Positions 1 through 5,801 of a DNA stretch of 5,804 nucleotides are shown here, piece after piece; position 1 is the first letter of the stretch, and every line of letters starts with the position of its first letter. The translations under genes and the position numbers were made by a program. The notes under the pieces were generated by a model. It saw nothing but the letters and a program-made list of their open reading frames with translations, did no database searches and was not told the DNA's origin. Source of the stretch: Myxococcota bacterium (GTDB lineage: Bacteria > Myxococcota > Polyangia > GCA-2747355 > JAKLHH01); NCBI GenBank assembly GCA_022710245.1, contig JAKLHH010000547.1, positions 1 to 5,804 of the forward strand, given 5' to 3'.

Positions 1-1659
1 ACGCACCTCCCCGACCTCGGCGTCCCGCTCGTCCTCGATCTGCACGGCTCGCTGGTGCTCGAGAACGCCTTCCGGCGGCACCGGAGCCTCGCCTCCAACG
101 CGGCCGCCAAGCTGAAGGCGCTCAGGCGCGCTGACCTGATCCTCTGCCCCGGCGAGCGGCAGCGGGCCTACTTCACGGCCTGGATGCTGCTCGCGGGCGC
201 CGACCCGCTGGCGCCGCCCGTCCTGGTGGTCCCGGTCTGCCTGCCGCCGGAGCAGCCGCCTCGCGCGGCGCCGGCCGAGGGGCCGCTCGAGCTCGTCTAC
301 GGCGGGCAGCTCTGGCCCTGGATCGACTCGCGCCCGGGGCTGCAGGCCGCGGCCGAGCTGCTGGCCCGGACCGGCGCCGGCACGCTGCAGCTCCTCGCCG
401 GCGCGCCCGCGGTGAGCGAGCTCCTGCGTCACGACGACGCGAGCGCGCTGCGGGCGGCGAGCCTCCCGGAGGAGGTGCTGCGCAGCCCGGCCGTCCGCTT
501 CTCGAGCCTCCTCGCCCGCGAGGAGATGCTGGCGCGCTACGCGCGCGCTCACCTCGCGCTCGATCTCTACGCGGAGAACCCCGAGCGCTCGCTCGCCATC
601 ACCACGCGCACCGTCGAGTACCTCTGGTGCGGGCTGCCCGTGGTCCACGGGGACTACAGCGAGCTGGCGCCGCTGATCGAGCGCTACCGGGCGGGCTGGC
701 TGGCGCCGGCCGGCGACGCGCGCGCGATCGGCCGCGTCCTCGAGGAGGCGCTCGCGGACCGCGCCGAGCTGGCGCGCCGCTCGGAGAACGCTCGCCGCCT
801 GGCGAGGGAGCAGCTCTCCTGGGATCGCGCGCTGGCGCCCCTCGATGGCTTCCTCGAGGCGCCCAGCGTCCGTGAGCCGGGGCGCACGATCTTCGGCGCG
901 CTCGCGCTCGAGTTCGACCGGCTCGCCGACGAGTCGACGCAGACGGTCGGCGAGCTCCGCCGCGAGGCGGCCGGGCTTCGCGAGGAGCTGGCCCGGCGCG
1001 CGCGCGGCGAGCGCGAGGTGCTGGAGCGGGGCGGGGCAGAGGCGCACCGCGAGGCAGAGCAGGTCGAGGCCTCGCGTCGCGAGGCCGCCGACGCGCGTCG
1101 CGAGGCGAGCCGCCTGGAGGCCGAGGCAGGGGCGCAGCGCGCGCGGGCACGCGAGGAGGCGGCCGAGCACGCGCGGACCGCGGTGCGCTGCGAGCGCGCC
1201 GAGGCGGAGCGCTCCCGCGTCGGCCGCGAGCTCGCCGAGGAGCGTCAGCGCGGCGAGCTCCTCCGCACCGACCTCAAGGCAGCGCTCGAGCGGCTCGACC
1301 GGCTGGCCGCCGAGGGCGAGCGGCGAGCCGAGGTGCAGGGGGGGCGCGCCCGCGAGGCGAGCGGCCGCGAGCTCGCGCTGCGCGGTGAGCTGGCCGTGGC
1401 GGGCGCCGAGCTCGAGGAGGCGCGGCAGCGGCTGGCGCGGGCCGAGGCGGGGCTGGGCGCGGCGGAGGAGCGCGCGGCGCAGCTCGCGGCGCGCCTCGAG
1501 GAGCTCCTCTCCACGGCGCCGCAGCGGGCCCTCGCCACCGGGCGCCACCTGCTGCGTCGGGCGGCGGTGCAGGTCCCCGCGCTCGCCGGGCTCTGGGTGC
1601 GCAACCTGACGACCGGCGCCTATCTCGCCGCGCGGCAGCGCAGGAGGCGAGGCAGCTGA
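1..1659 (+). CDS. GT-B glycosyltransferase (GT4-like) with long coiled-coil domain, 5' partial
   Basis: Predicted cytoplasmic or membrane-peripheral transferase that moves a sugar from a nucleotide donor to a glycan or lipid-linked acceptor; both substrates are unknown. The frame is open from base 1 and reads THLPDLGVPLVLDLHGS before the GTG at 55, a typical mid-N-domain glycosyltransferase stretch, so that GTG is internal and the true start lies upstream. The second Rossmann domain begins near YGGQLWPW (about nt 298-318) and carries the donor-site segment EYLWCGLPVV (nt 616-645). The first Glu of a classical EX7E motif is not visible. From about nt 892 to 1515 roughly 200 residues rich in Glu, Arg and Ala form a predicted coiled coil or single alpha-helix. 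The end (about nt 1516-1656) is an amphipathic-looking segment with a basic tail, RQRRRRGS. The stop overlaps the next start in TGATG. Fold is fairly sure, specificity is not. Confidence 0.85.
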   Translation, partial: THLPDLGVPLVLDLHGSLVLENAFRRHRSLASNAAAKLKALRRADLILCPGERQRAYFTAWMLLAGADPLAPPVLVVPVCLPPEQPPRAAPAEGPLELVYGGQLWPWIDSRPGLQAAAELLARTGAGTLQLLAGAPAVSELLRHDDASALRAASLPEEVLRSPAVRFSSLLAREEMLARYARAHLALDLYAENPERSLAITTRTVEYLWCGLPVVHGDYSELAPLIERYRAGWLAPAGDARAIGRVLEEALADRAELARRSENARRLAREQLSWDRALAPLDGFLEAPSVREPGRTIFGALALEFDRLADESTQTVGELRREAAGLREELARRARGEREVLERGGAEAHREAEQVEASRREAADARREASRLEAEAGAQRARAREEAAEHARTAVRCERAEAERSRVGRELAEERQRGELLRTDLKAALERLDRLAAEGERRAEVQGGRAREASGRELALRGELAVAGAELEEARQRLARAEAGLGAAEERAAQLAARLEELLSTAPQRALATGRHLLRRAAVQVPALAGLWVRNLTTGAYLAARQRRRRGS

Positions 1660-1661
1660 TG
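1642..1661 (+). promoter_or_regulatory. Shine-Dalgarno and TGATG stop/start junction, gene 1 to gene 2
   Basis: AGGAGG at 1642-1647 lies 11 nt before the ATG at 1659-1661. The TGA of the upstream glycosyltransferase (1657-1659) shares its last base with this ATG. This fixes the start of the fusion gene and implies translational coupling. Unlike the two later junctions, this one carries no repeat array. Confidence 0.8.
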
Positions 1662-4118
1662 CGCGTCCTCATGCTGCACCCGCACGACATCACCTCGCCG
1701 CTCGAGCCCTGGACGGTGCGGATCACCTACCTCGCCGACGAGCTGGTCAAGCGCGGGCACGAGGTGAAGCTGGTCTACCACCTCCTCGATCCCAGCGTCC
1801 CCGCCTCGGAGGCGGCGGCGAGGCAGGAGCACCGCTTCGAGACCATCCCGATGATCCGCCACTCCTTCTCGCTGGTGCGGCGGATCCGCGAGGTGAGCGA
1901 GCTCGCGCGCTGGGCCGACGTCGTGCACTTCCAGAAGTGCTTCGCCTCGGTGGCCGTCCCGGCCATCACCGCCGCCTACCGCCGCGGCCTGCCCGTCCAC
2001 TACGACTGGGACGACTGGGAGTACGAGATCTTCAACTACCGCCCCGGCGACCGGCGGGTGGGCTCCCTGATCGACCTCAGCGAGCGCACCGTGCCGCGCC
2101 TGGTGGACACCGTCTCGGTGGCGAGCCAGGCGCTGCGCGAGCTCTGCCGCGGCCTCGGCGTCCCGGAGCGGCGGATCTTCGAGGCCCACGTCGGGGCCGA
2201 CCTCCAGCGCTTCCACCCCGGGCTCGACGGGGCCATGGCGCGCGCGCGGCACGACCTCGAGGGGCAGGTGGTGATGTACCTCGGGCAGCTCCACGGCGCT
2301 CAGTACTGCGAGCTCTTCCTCGCCGCCGCCCGCCGGCTCCTCGACCAGCGCGACGACGTGACCTTCGTCGTGGTCGGGACCGGCCACCGCTTCGGCGAGC
2401 TGCACCGCCTGGCCGAGGAGCTGCGCGTCGCCCACCGCGTGGTCTTCACCGGCGCGGTGCCGCACGCCGAGGTGCCGCTCTACCTGGCCGCGGCCGACGT
2501 GGTGGTCGCCTGCTTCGCCGACACGCCGCAGGTGCGCTGCAAGAGCCCGCTGAAGATCTGCGAGTACCTCGCCGCGGGCAAGGCGATCGTGGCCAGCGAG
2601 GTGGGCGAGGCGGCGACCATGGTGCGCGGCGCCGGCGTGCTCACGAGGCCGGGCGACGCCGCCTCCCTCGCCGACGGGATCCGCCAGCTCCTCGACGACC
2701 CCGAGCGCCGCGTCCAGCTCGGCCGCGAGGCGCGCCGGCGCGCGGAGGAGAAGTACAACTGGGGGGTCACCGCGGAGAACCTGCTCCGCGCCTATCGCTT
2801 CGCGCTCGCCGAGCGGGGCCGCCTCTGGACGGCGCCGCGCCGCGGGCCCGCCCCGGCGCCCGCCGCGCGGCCGCTGGAGGCGCCGCTCCCGCAGGGGACC
2901 ACCCGCAGCGGGCGCGGCTTCGTGCAGGACAACCTCGACCTGGTGGGCATCCTCGACGGCGAGCAGGCCTTCGTCGGCCCGCGCCTGGTCCAGCTCGACG
3001 TCACCAACAACTGCAACAACGACTGCATCGCCTGCTGGTGCAACTCGCCGCTCCTCGGCGACGAGCGGATGAGCCCCGACCTCAAGCGGCAGACCATCCC
3101 GCTGGCGAAGGTGATCGAGCTGGTCGACGAGCTCCACGGCCTCGGCACCCGCGAGATTTACATGGCCGGCGGCGGCGAGCCGTTCATGCACCCGCAGATC
3201 GAGGAGATCCTGGCGGCGATCAAGCGGCGCGGGCTCTGCCTCTACGTGAACACGAACTTCACGCTGGTCGACGAGCGCCGCGCGGAGCTGCTCTGCGACC
3301 TCGGCGTCGATCACCTCACGGTGAGCACCTGGGCCGGGACGCCGGCCGCCTACGCGCGCACTCACCCGAACAAGACCGGCGAGACCTTCGAGCAGCTGCG
3401 CCGGGTGCTGCGCCACCTCGCCGAGCGCAAGGGCGGGCGAGGCAAGCGCCCCTTCGTCAAGCTCTACCAGGTGCTGAGCCGCCTCAACTTCGAGGACCTC
3501 GAGGCGATGGCGGACTTCGCGCTCGAGGTGCAGGCCGAGTCGATGGAGCTCACGCTGGTCGACACGCGGCCAGGCCGCACCGACAGCCTGCTCCTCGACG
3601 AGGGGCAGCGCCGCGAGCTGCACCGCCGCTGCCGCGCGCTCGCCGAGCGGCTGGCGCGGCAGAAGGCGCCGCTTGAGCTCTTCCGCTTCGACCAGTTCCT
3701 GCGCCGGCTCTCCAGCCGCGCCGCCGCCGACGGGAACTACGACGAGGGCATCATCAACTCGCTCCCCTGCACGGTGGGCTGGACCTTCGCGCGGATCCTC
3801 CCCGACGGGAACGTGAACCCCTGCCTGAAGTCGCACCGCTACCCGATCGGGAACATCTACGAGGCGAGCTTCCGCGAGGTCTGGAGCTCGCCGCGCCAGA
3901 TCGAGTTCCGGCGGCACACGAACCAGCTCGTCAAGCGGGGAGAGCTCTTCCGCCTGATCGGCAACGATCCCGAGGCGGAGGTCGGCTGCTTCCGCGGCTG
4001 CGACGACCTCGGGCGCAACCAGTTCACCTGGGGGCGGCTGCGCAAGCTGAGCCTGCTGCAGCGCGCGGCGCTCGGGGCGTCGGCGCGCTACCTGCGGCAG
4101 CGGGGGCGGTACCTGTGA
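1659..4118 (+). CDS. GT4-like glycosyltransferase fused to radical SAM/SPASM enzyme
   Basis: An 819-residue two-enzyme fusion. Residues 1 to about 384 are a GT-B glycosyltransferase: start MRVLMLHPHD, FEAHVGADLQRFHPG before the second domain, YLGQLHG near 207, and donor-site SPLKICEYLAAGKAIV with E302. A Pro/Ala linker covers about 385-420. The rest is a radical SAM enzyme: C452, C456 and C459 form CxxxCxxC for the SAM-binding [4Fe-4S] cluster, and GGGEP at 504-508 contacts SAM. A SPASM-type region with C704, C722, C777 and C781, plus DGNVNPC and IGNIYEASFREVW, should bind an auxiliary cluster. The family makes a 5'-deoxyadenosyl radical to oxidise, cross-link or rearrange a substrate, here unknown. 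No membrane segment or signal peptide is seen. The rSAM half is paralogous to the next gene. Its last 23 codons are duplicated directly downstream. Domain calls are secure; the biological product is not. Confidence 0.92.
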   Translation: MRVLMLHPHDITSPLEPWTVRITYLADELVKRGHEVKLVYHLLDPSVPASEAAARQEHRFETIPMIRHSFSLVRRIREVSELARWADVVHFQKCFASVAVPAITAAYRRGLPVHYDWDDWEYEIFNYRPGDRRVGSLIDLSERTVPRLVDTVSVASQALRELCRGLGVPERRIFEAHVGADLQRFHPGLDGAMARARHDLEGQVVMYLGQLHGAQYCELFLAAARRLLDQRDDVTFVVVGTGHRFGELHRLAEELRVAHRVVFTGAVPHAEVPLYLAAADVVVACFADTPQVRCKSPLKICEYLAAGKAIVASEVGEAATMVRGAGVLTRPGDAASLADGIRQLLDDPERRVQLGREARRRAEEKYNWGVTAENLLRAYRFALAERGRLWTAPRRGPAPAPAARPLEAPLPQGTTRSGRGFVQDNLDLVGILDGEQAFVGPRLVQLDVTNNCNNDCIACWCNSPLLGDERMSPDLKRQTIPLAKVIELVDELHGLGTREIYMAGGGEPFMHPQIEEILAAIKRRGLCLYVNTNFTLVDERRAELLCDLGVDHLTVSTWAGTPAAYARTHPNKTGETFEQLRRVLRHLAERKGGRGKRPFVKLYQVLSRLNFEDLEAMADFALEVQAESMELTLVDTRPGRTDSLLLDEGQRRELHRRCRALAERLARQKAPLELFRFDQFLRRLSSRAAADGNYDEGIINSLPCTVGWTFARILPDGNVNPCLKSHRYPIGNIYEASFREVWSSPRQIEFRRHTNQLVKRGELFRLIGNDPEAEVGCFRGCDDLGRNQFTWGRLRKLSLLQRAALGASARYLRQRGRYL

Positions 4119-4186
4119 GCCTCCTCCAGCGGGCCGCGCTCGGGGCAGCGGCGGGCTACCTGCGGCAGCGGGGGCGGTACCTGTGA
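4115..4186 (+). CDS. Micro-ORF 1, 23 aa, duplicate of the gene 2 C-terminus
   Basis: GTG at 4115 overlaps the TGA of gene 2 (4116-4118). The peptide begins MSLLQRAALGAAAG and ends YLRQRGRYL, copying the last 22 residues of gene 2 in the same codon phase although the 68-bp shift is not a multiple of 3. Of seven substitutions after the start codon, five are silent third-position changes, which hints at protein-level constraint. It ends in GTGA shared with the next unit. No function is known. It may be a relic, a coupling device or a real peptide. Confidence 0.4.
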   Translation: MSLLQRAALGAAAGYLRQRGRYL

Positions 4187-4221
4187 GGCGCACCTTGCGG
4201 CAGCGGGGGCGGCACCTGTGA
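4183..4221 (+). CDS. Micro-ORF 2, 12 aa
   Basis: GTG start inside the stop overlap of the previous unit. It encodes MRRTLRQRGRHL and ends in TGA overlapping the next GTG at 4218. It differs from later copies by CAC for TAC (His for Tyr) at 4213-4215. The peptide is strongly basic. Translation is inferred only from the overlap geometry and the upstream GGGGG. Confidence 0.3.
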   Translation: MRRTLRQRGRHL

Positions 4222-4222
4222 G

Positions 4223-4252
4223 GTGCACCATGCGGCAGGGCGGTACCTGTGA
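4223..4252 (+). CDS. Micro-ORF 3, 9 aa, in the deleted 31-bp unit
   Basis: This unit lacks 4 nt of the G-run, so its usual GTG at 4218 reads out of phase, through 34 codons, to the TGA at 4320-4322. A C-to-T change relative to the other units creates a second GTG at 4223, in the phase that compensates for the deletion. It encodes MHHAAGRYL and again ends in GTGA at 4249-4252. Either reading ends at a start overlap. Whether either is translated is unknown. Confidence 0.22.
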   Translation: MHHAAGRYL

Positions 4253-4287
4253 GGCGCACCTTGCGGCAGCGGGGGCGGTACCTGTGA
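4249..4287 (+). CDS. Micro-ORF 4, 12 aa
   Basis: Encodes MRRTLRQRGRYL, with GTG start and TGA stop both in 4-nt overlaps with neighbouring units. It is preceded by the shortened G-run of the deleted unit, so its Shine-Dalgarno is weaker than for the other copies. It is identical in peptide to micro-ORF 5. Confidence 0.3.
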   Translation: MRRTLRQRGRYL

Positions 4288-4322
4288 GGCGCACCCTGCG
4301 GCAGCGGGGGCGGTACCTGTGA
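4284..4322 (+). CDS. Micro-ORF 5, 12 aa, overlapping the start of gene 3
   Basis: Encodes MRRTLRQRGRYL, the same peptide as micro-ORF 4, with one silent change (CTG for TTG at 4296). Its TGA (4320-4322) overlaps the GTG start of the radical SAM gene at 4319, so ribosomes finishing this micro-ORF would be placed to restart on gene 3. Confidence 0.32.
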   Translation: MRRTLRQRGRYL

Positions 4323-5518
4323 GGCCGCCGCTCGCGGAGCCAGGGGAGCTGGAGCTCGCTGGCGTCCTCGACGGCCGGCGCGCCTTCATCGGACCCGAGC
4401 AGGTGGTGATCGACGCGACCAACCGCTGCAACAACAACTGCCTCGGCTGCTGGACCCGCTCGCCGCTGCTCCGGGACCGCGAGCCGCCCTCGCGCTGGGG
4501 CCAGCAGGAGCTCCCGCTGCGCTCGCTCCTCGGGCTGATCGACGACCTCGCCGACCTCGGCACGCGCCGGGTGCGCTTCACCGGCGGCGGCGAGCCGCTG
4601 CTGCACCCGCAGATCGACGAGGTGCTGGCCGCCTGCAAGCAGCGCGGCCTGATCACCTGCCTGACCACCAACGGCACGCTGCTCACCCCGGAGCGGGCGC
4701 GGAGCTTCGCCGCGCTGCCGCTCGACGAGCTCGCGGTCAGCCTCTGGGCCGCGACCCCTGAGACCTACTCGCGCACGCACCCGAACCGCACCGGGCGCAC
4801 CTACGAGCGGATCCGCGCGGGGCTCGCCGAGCTCTGCGCGGCGCGGCGGCTGCGCCCGCGCGTCACGCTGAGCCACGTCCTCGTCGGGATCAACCACGTC
4901 GAGGTGGAGCGCATGCTCGACGAGGCGCTCGCGCTCGGCGCCGACGCGCTCTACCTGACGCTGCTCGACCCCGTCGAGGGCTGCACCGACGGGCTGCTCC
5001 TCGGCCCCGAGCAGGCCCGCTCGCTCCTCGGGCTCCTCGACCGCGTGGCCGCGCGGGTGGCGGCGCTCCCCGCCGGGCGGCGCCTCGAGCTGGAGAACTT
5101 CGAGGGGCTCAGGCGGCGCGTGCAGCAGATCGTGCGCGCCCCGCAGGAGGCCGGGCGCGGCGCCTACGACGCGGCGGTGATCGACGAGACGCCGTGCACG
5201 GTCGGCTGGATCTTCTGCCGCGTCCTCGCCGACGGCTCGGTGGTCCCCTGCTGCCGGGGCTCCGACCTCCCGCTCGGGAACGTGAGCGCGGAGCCCTTCC
5301 GCGCCATCTGGGCGAGCGAGCGCTACGCGGAGTTCCGTCACCGCGCGCTCACGCTGAGCAAGCGCGACCCCTACTTCGCGCCGCTCCGCTGCGGGACCAC
5401 CTGCGACAACCTGATGCACCTCGAGGCCGTCGCGCGCCGCCTGCGCGCCCTCTCACCCGAGGAGCGAGAGCGCCTGGAGGCGCTCGCCGCGCGCTGTCGT
5501 GCGGAGGAGGAGCGATGA
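4319..5518 (+). CDS. Radical SAM/SPASM domain protein, paralogue of gene 2 C-terminal half
   Basis: A 399-residue stand-alone radical SAM enzyme. C37, C41 and C44 form CxxxCxxC followed by Trp, and GGGEP lies at 89-93. The SPASM-like region has C293, C311 (plus C312), C358 and C362, with DGSVVPC and LGNVSAEPFRAIW. The spacings C-x17-C and C-x3-C match gene 2 exactly, and GVLDGRRAFIGP before the cluster matches GILDGEQAFVGP there, so the two are tandem paralogues. It should reductively cleave SAM and use the radical on an unknown substrate, probably the same pathway as the adjacent glycosyltransferases. The only start codon in this frame after the preceding stop is GTG 4319, which overlaps the last micro-ORF by GTGA. 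The C-terminus is a charged helix ending AARCRAEEER, and its coding sequence is echoed in the array downstream. No glycosyltransferase domain is attached. Confidence 0.92.
   Translation: MRPPLAEPGELELAGVLDGRRAFIGPEQVVIDATNRCNNNCLGCWTRSPLLRDREPPSRWGQQELPLRSLLGLIDDLADLGTRRVRFTGGGEPLLHPQIDEVLAACKQRGLITCLTTNGTLLTPERARSFAALPLDELAVSLWAATPETYSRTHPNRTGRTYERIRAGLAELCAARRLRPRVTLSHVLVGINHVEVERMLDEALALGADALYLTLLDPVEGCTDGLLLGPEQARSLLGLLDRVAARVAALPAGRRLELENFEGLRRRVQQIVRAPQEAGRGAYDAAVIDETPCTVGWIFCRVLADGSVVPCCRGSDLPLGNVSAEPFRAIWASERYAEFRHRALTLSKRDPYFAPLRCGTTCDNLMHLEAVARRLRALSPEERERLEALAARCRAEEER
5503..5518 (+). promoter_or_regulatory. Strong Shine-Dalgarno and ATGA overlap at the end of gene 3
   Basis: GGAGGAGGAG (5503-5512) sits just before ATG 5515-5517, which overlaps gene 3's TGA (5516-5518). 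The same purine run encodes the C-terminal EEER of gene 3. This coding/ribosome-binding double use is repeated in every unit of the array downstream. Confidence 0.75.
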
Positions 5519-5727
5519 GCCTGTCCCCGAGCTGGTCTGGCGGGGTCGCGCCGCTCGCTGTCGCGAGGAGGAGCGATGAGGGTGCTCGTCACCGGACCGG
5601 GATCACCCGGACGTGCAGATCAGCGGCGCGGGCGACGCGAGGAGGAGCGATGAGGGTGCTCGTCACCGGACCGGGACCACCCGGACGTGCAGATCAGCGG
5701 CGCGGGCGACGCGAGGAGGAGCGATGA
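5515..5727 (+). CDS. 70-aa ORF starting at the gene 3 stop, spanning the diverged copy and two 74-bp units
   Basis: ATG 5515 has an excellent Shine-Dalgarno and overlaps gene 3's stop. It begins MSLSPSWSGG, resembling the LSP of gene 3's own tail, then runs through the first 74-bp unit out of that unit's own phase. From 5650 it is in phase with the second unit and shares its stop at 5725-5727, in the ATGA overlap at 5724. I recognise no domain. It is best read as a degenerate first unit rather than a conserved protein. Confidence 0.25.
   Translation: MSLSPSWSGGVAPLAVARRSDEGARHRTGITRTCRSAARATRGGAMRVLVTGPGPPGRADQRRGRREEER
5576..5653 (+). CDS. Micro-ORF, 25 aa, array 2 unit 1
   Basis: Starts MRVLVTGPGSPG and ends RRGRREEER. 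The start lies just after a GAGGAGGAG ribosome-binding run and the TGA overlaps the next ATG by ATGA. The first seven residues resemble the N-terminus of NAD-dependent sugar epimerases (MRVLVTGG...), while the end resembles gene 3's C-terminus, so the peptide is a junction chimera. The Shine-Dalgarno signal is much stronger than in array 1, so initiation is plausible. Function unknown. Confidence 0.35.
   Translation: MRVLVTGPGSPGRADQRRGRREEER
5597..5610 (+). other. Small GC hairpin in array 2 unit 1
   Basis: CCGGG (5597-5601), loop ATCA, CCCGG (5606-5610): a perfect 5-bp G/C stem with a 4-nt loop, 19 nt after the micro-ORF ATG. It recurs in each 74-bp unit. It could slow ribosomes or fold the leader. 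With no poly-T after it, it is not a typical terminator. Confidence 0.4.
5650..5727 (+). CDS. Micro-ORF, 25 aa, array 2 unit 2
   Basis: Same peptide as unit 1 except Pro for Ser at residue 10 (CCA for TCA, base 5677). Its ATG overlaps the stop of unit 1 and its TGA overlaps the ATG of unit 3. The single base change falls in the loop of the internal hairpin (stem arms 5671-5675 and 5680-5684), leaving the stem intact. Confidence 0.35.
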   Translation: MRVLVTGPGPPGRADQRRGRREEER

Positions 5728-5801
5728 GGGTGCTCGTCACCGGACCGGGATCACCCGGACGTGCAGATCAGCGGCGCGGGCGACGCGAGGAGGAGCGATG
5801 A
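5724..5801 (+). CDS. Micro-ORF, 25 aa, array 2 unit 3
   Basis: Identical in sequence to unit 1, with the same ribosome-binding run, hairpin (5745-5758) and terminal ATGA. Its TGA (5799-5801) overlaps ATG 5798, where either a further unit or the real downstream gene begins; the window ends seven bases into it. Confidence 0.35.
   Translation: MRVLVTGPGSPGRADQRRGRREEER

Larger units (their letters stand above)
4048..4321 (+). repeat. Tandem array 1: 68-bp duplication followed by four 31/35-bp units
   Basis: The last 68 bp of gene 2 from TGAGC (4048-4115) recur at 4116-4183. Four shorter units follow directly, starting at 4183 (35 bp), 4218 (31 bp), 4249 (35 bp) and 4284 (35 bp), and gene 3 starts at 4319. 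A short unit reads GTGAGGCGCACC, then TGCGGCAGCGGGGGCGGTACCT. Its first 7 nt match the start of gene 3 and the rest matches the end of gene 2, so it looks like a junction chimera. Copies differ by a few substitutions (for example C4213, C4296) and one 4-nt deletion in the third. There are no spacers. Each unit recreates a GTGA stop/start overlap, preceded in intact units by GGGGG 8 nt upstream that could act as a weak Shine-Dalgarno. Confidence 0.95.

Noticed and set aside
55..57. GTG as the start codon of gene 1
   Set aside because: The frame is open to base 1 with glycosyltransferase-like sequence (LGVPLVLDLHGS) before it, and there is no good Shine-Dalgarno, so the gene is 5' truncated by the window.
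599..1609. Several overlapping open frames on both strands within gene 1 (for example 599-1150 minus, 845-1609 plus)
   Set aside because: They arise from the GC-rich, repetitive coiled-coil coding sequence. They are low complexity and lack support from motifs or ribosome-binding sites.
1937..3676. 579-codon + strand frame inside gene 2
   Set aside because: Arg/Pro/Gly/Ala-rich shadow in another phase, with no motif and overlapping a well-supported enzyme.
1620..4259. 879-codon open frame on the minus strand across gene 2 and array 1
   Set aside because: A GC-rich shadow: its composition is low-complexity Arg/Ala/Val/Glu with no recognisable motif, while the + strand frame has GT4, CxxxCxxC, GGGEP and SPASM motifs in correct order.
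4115..4318. CRISPR array
   Set aside because: The 35-bp units abut directly with no unique spacers, and no cas-like gene is present.
4048..4321. Mobile element or IS-derived repeat (MITE)
   Set aside because: There are no terminal inverted repeats or target duplications. Unit sequence is fully explained by the end of gene 2 and the start of gene 3.
4088..5419. 443-codon open frame on the minus strand across gene 3
   Set aside because: Same shadow effect. Its start lies inside gene 3 and it reads the repeats in changing phases. Gene 3 on the + strand has all the conserved motifs.
5597..5610. Intrinsic terminator
   Set aside because: The stem is short and no T-run follows. It lies inside a repeat with coding continuing through it.
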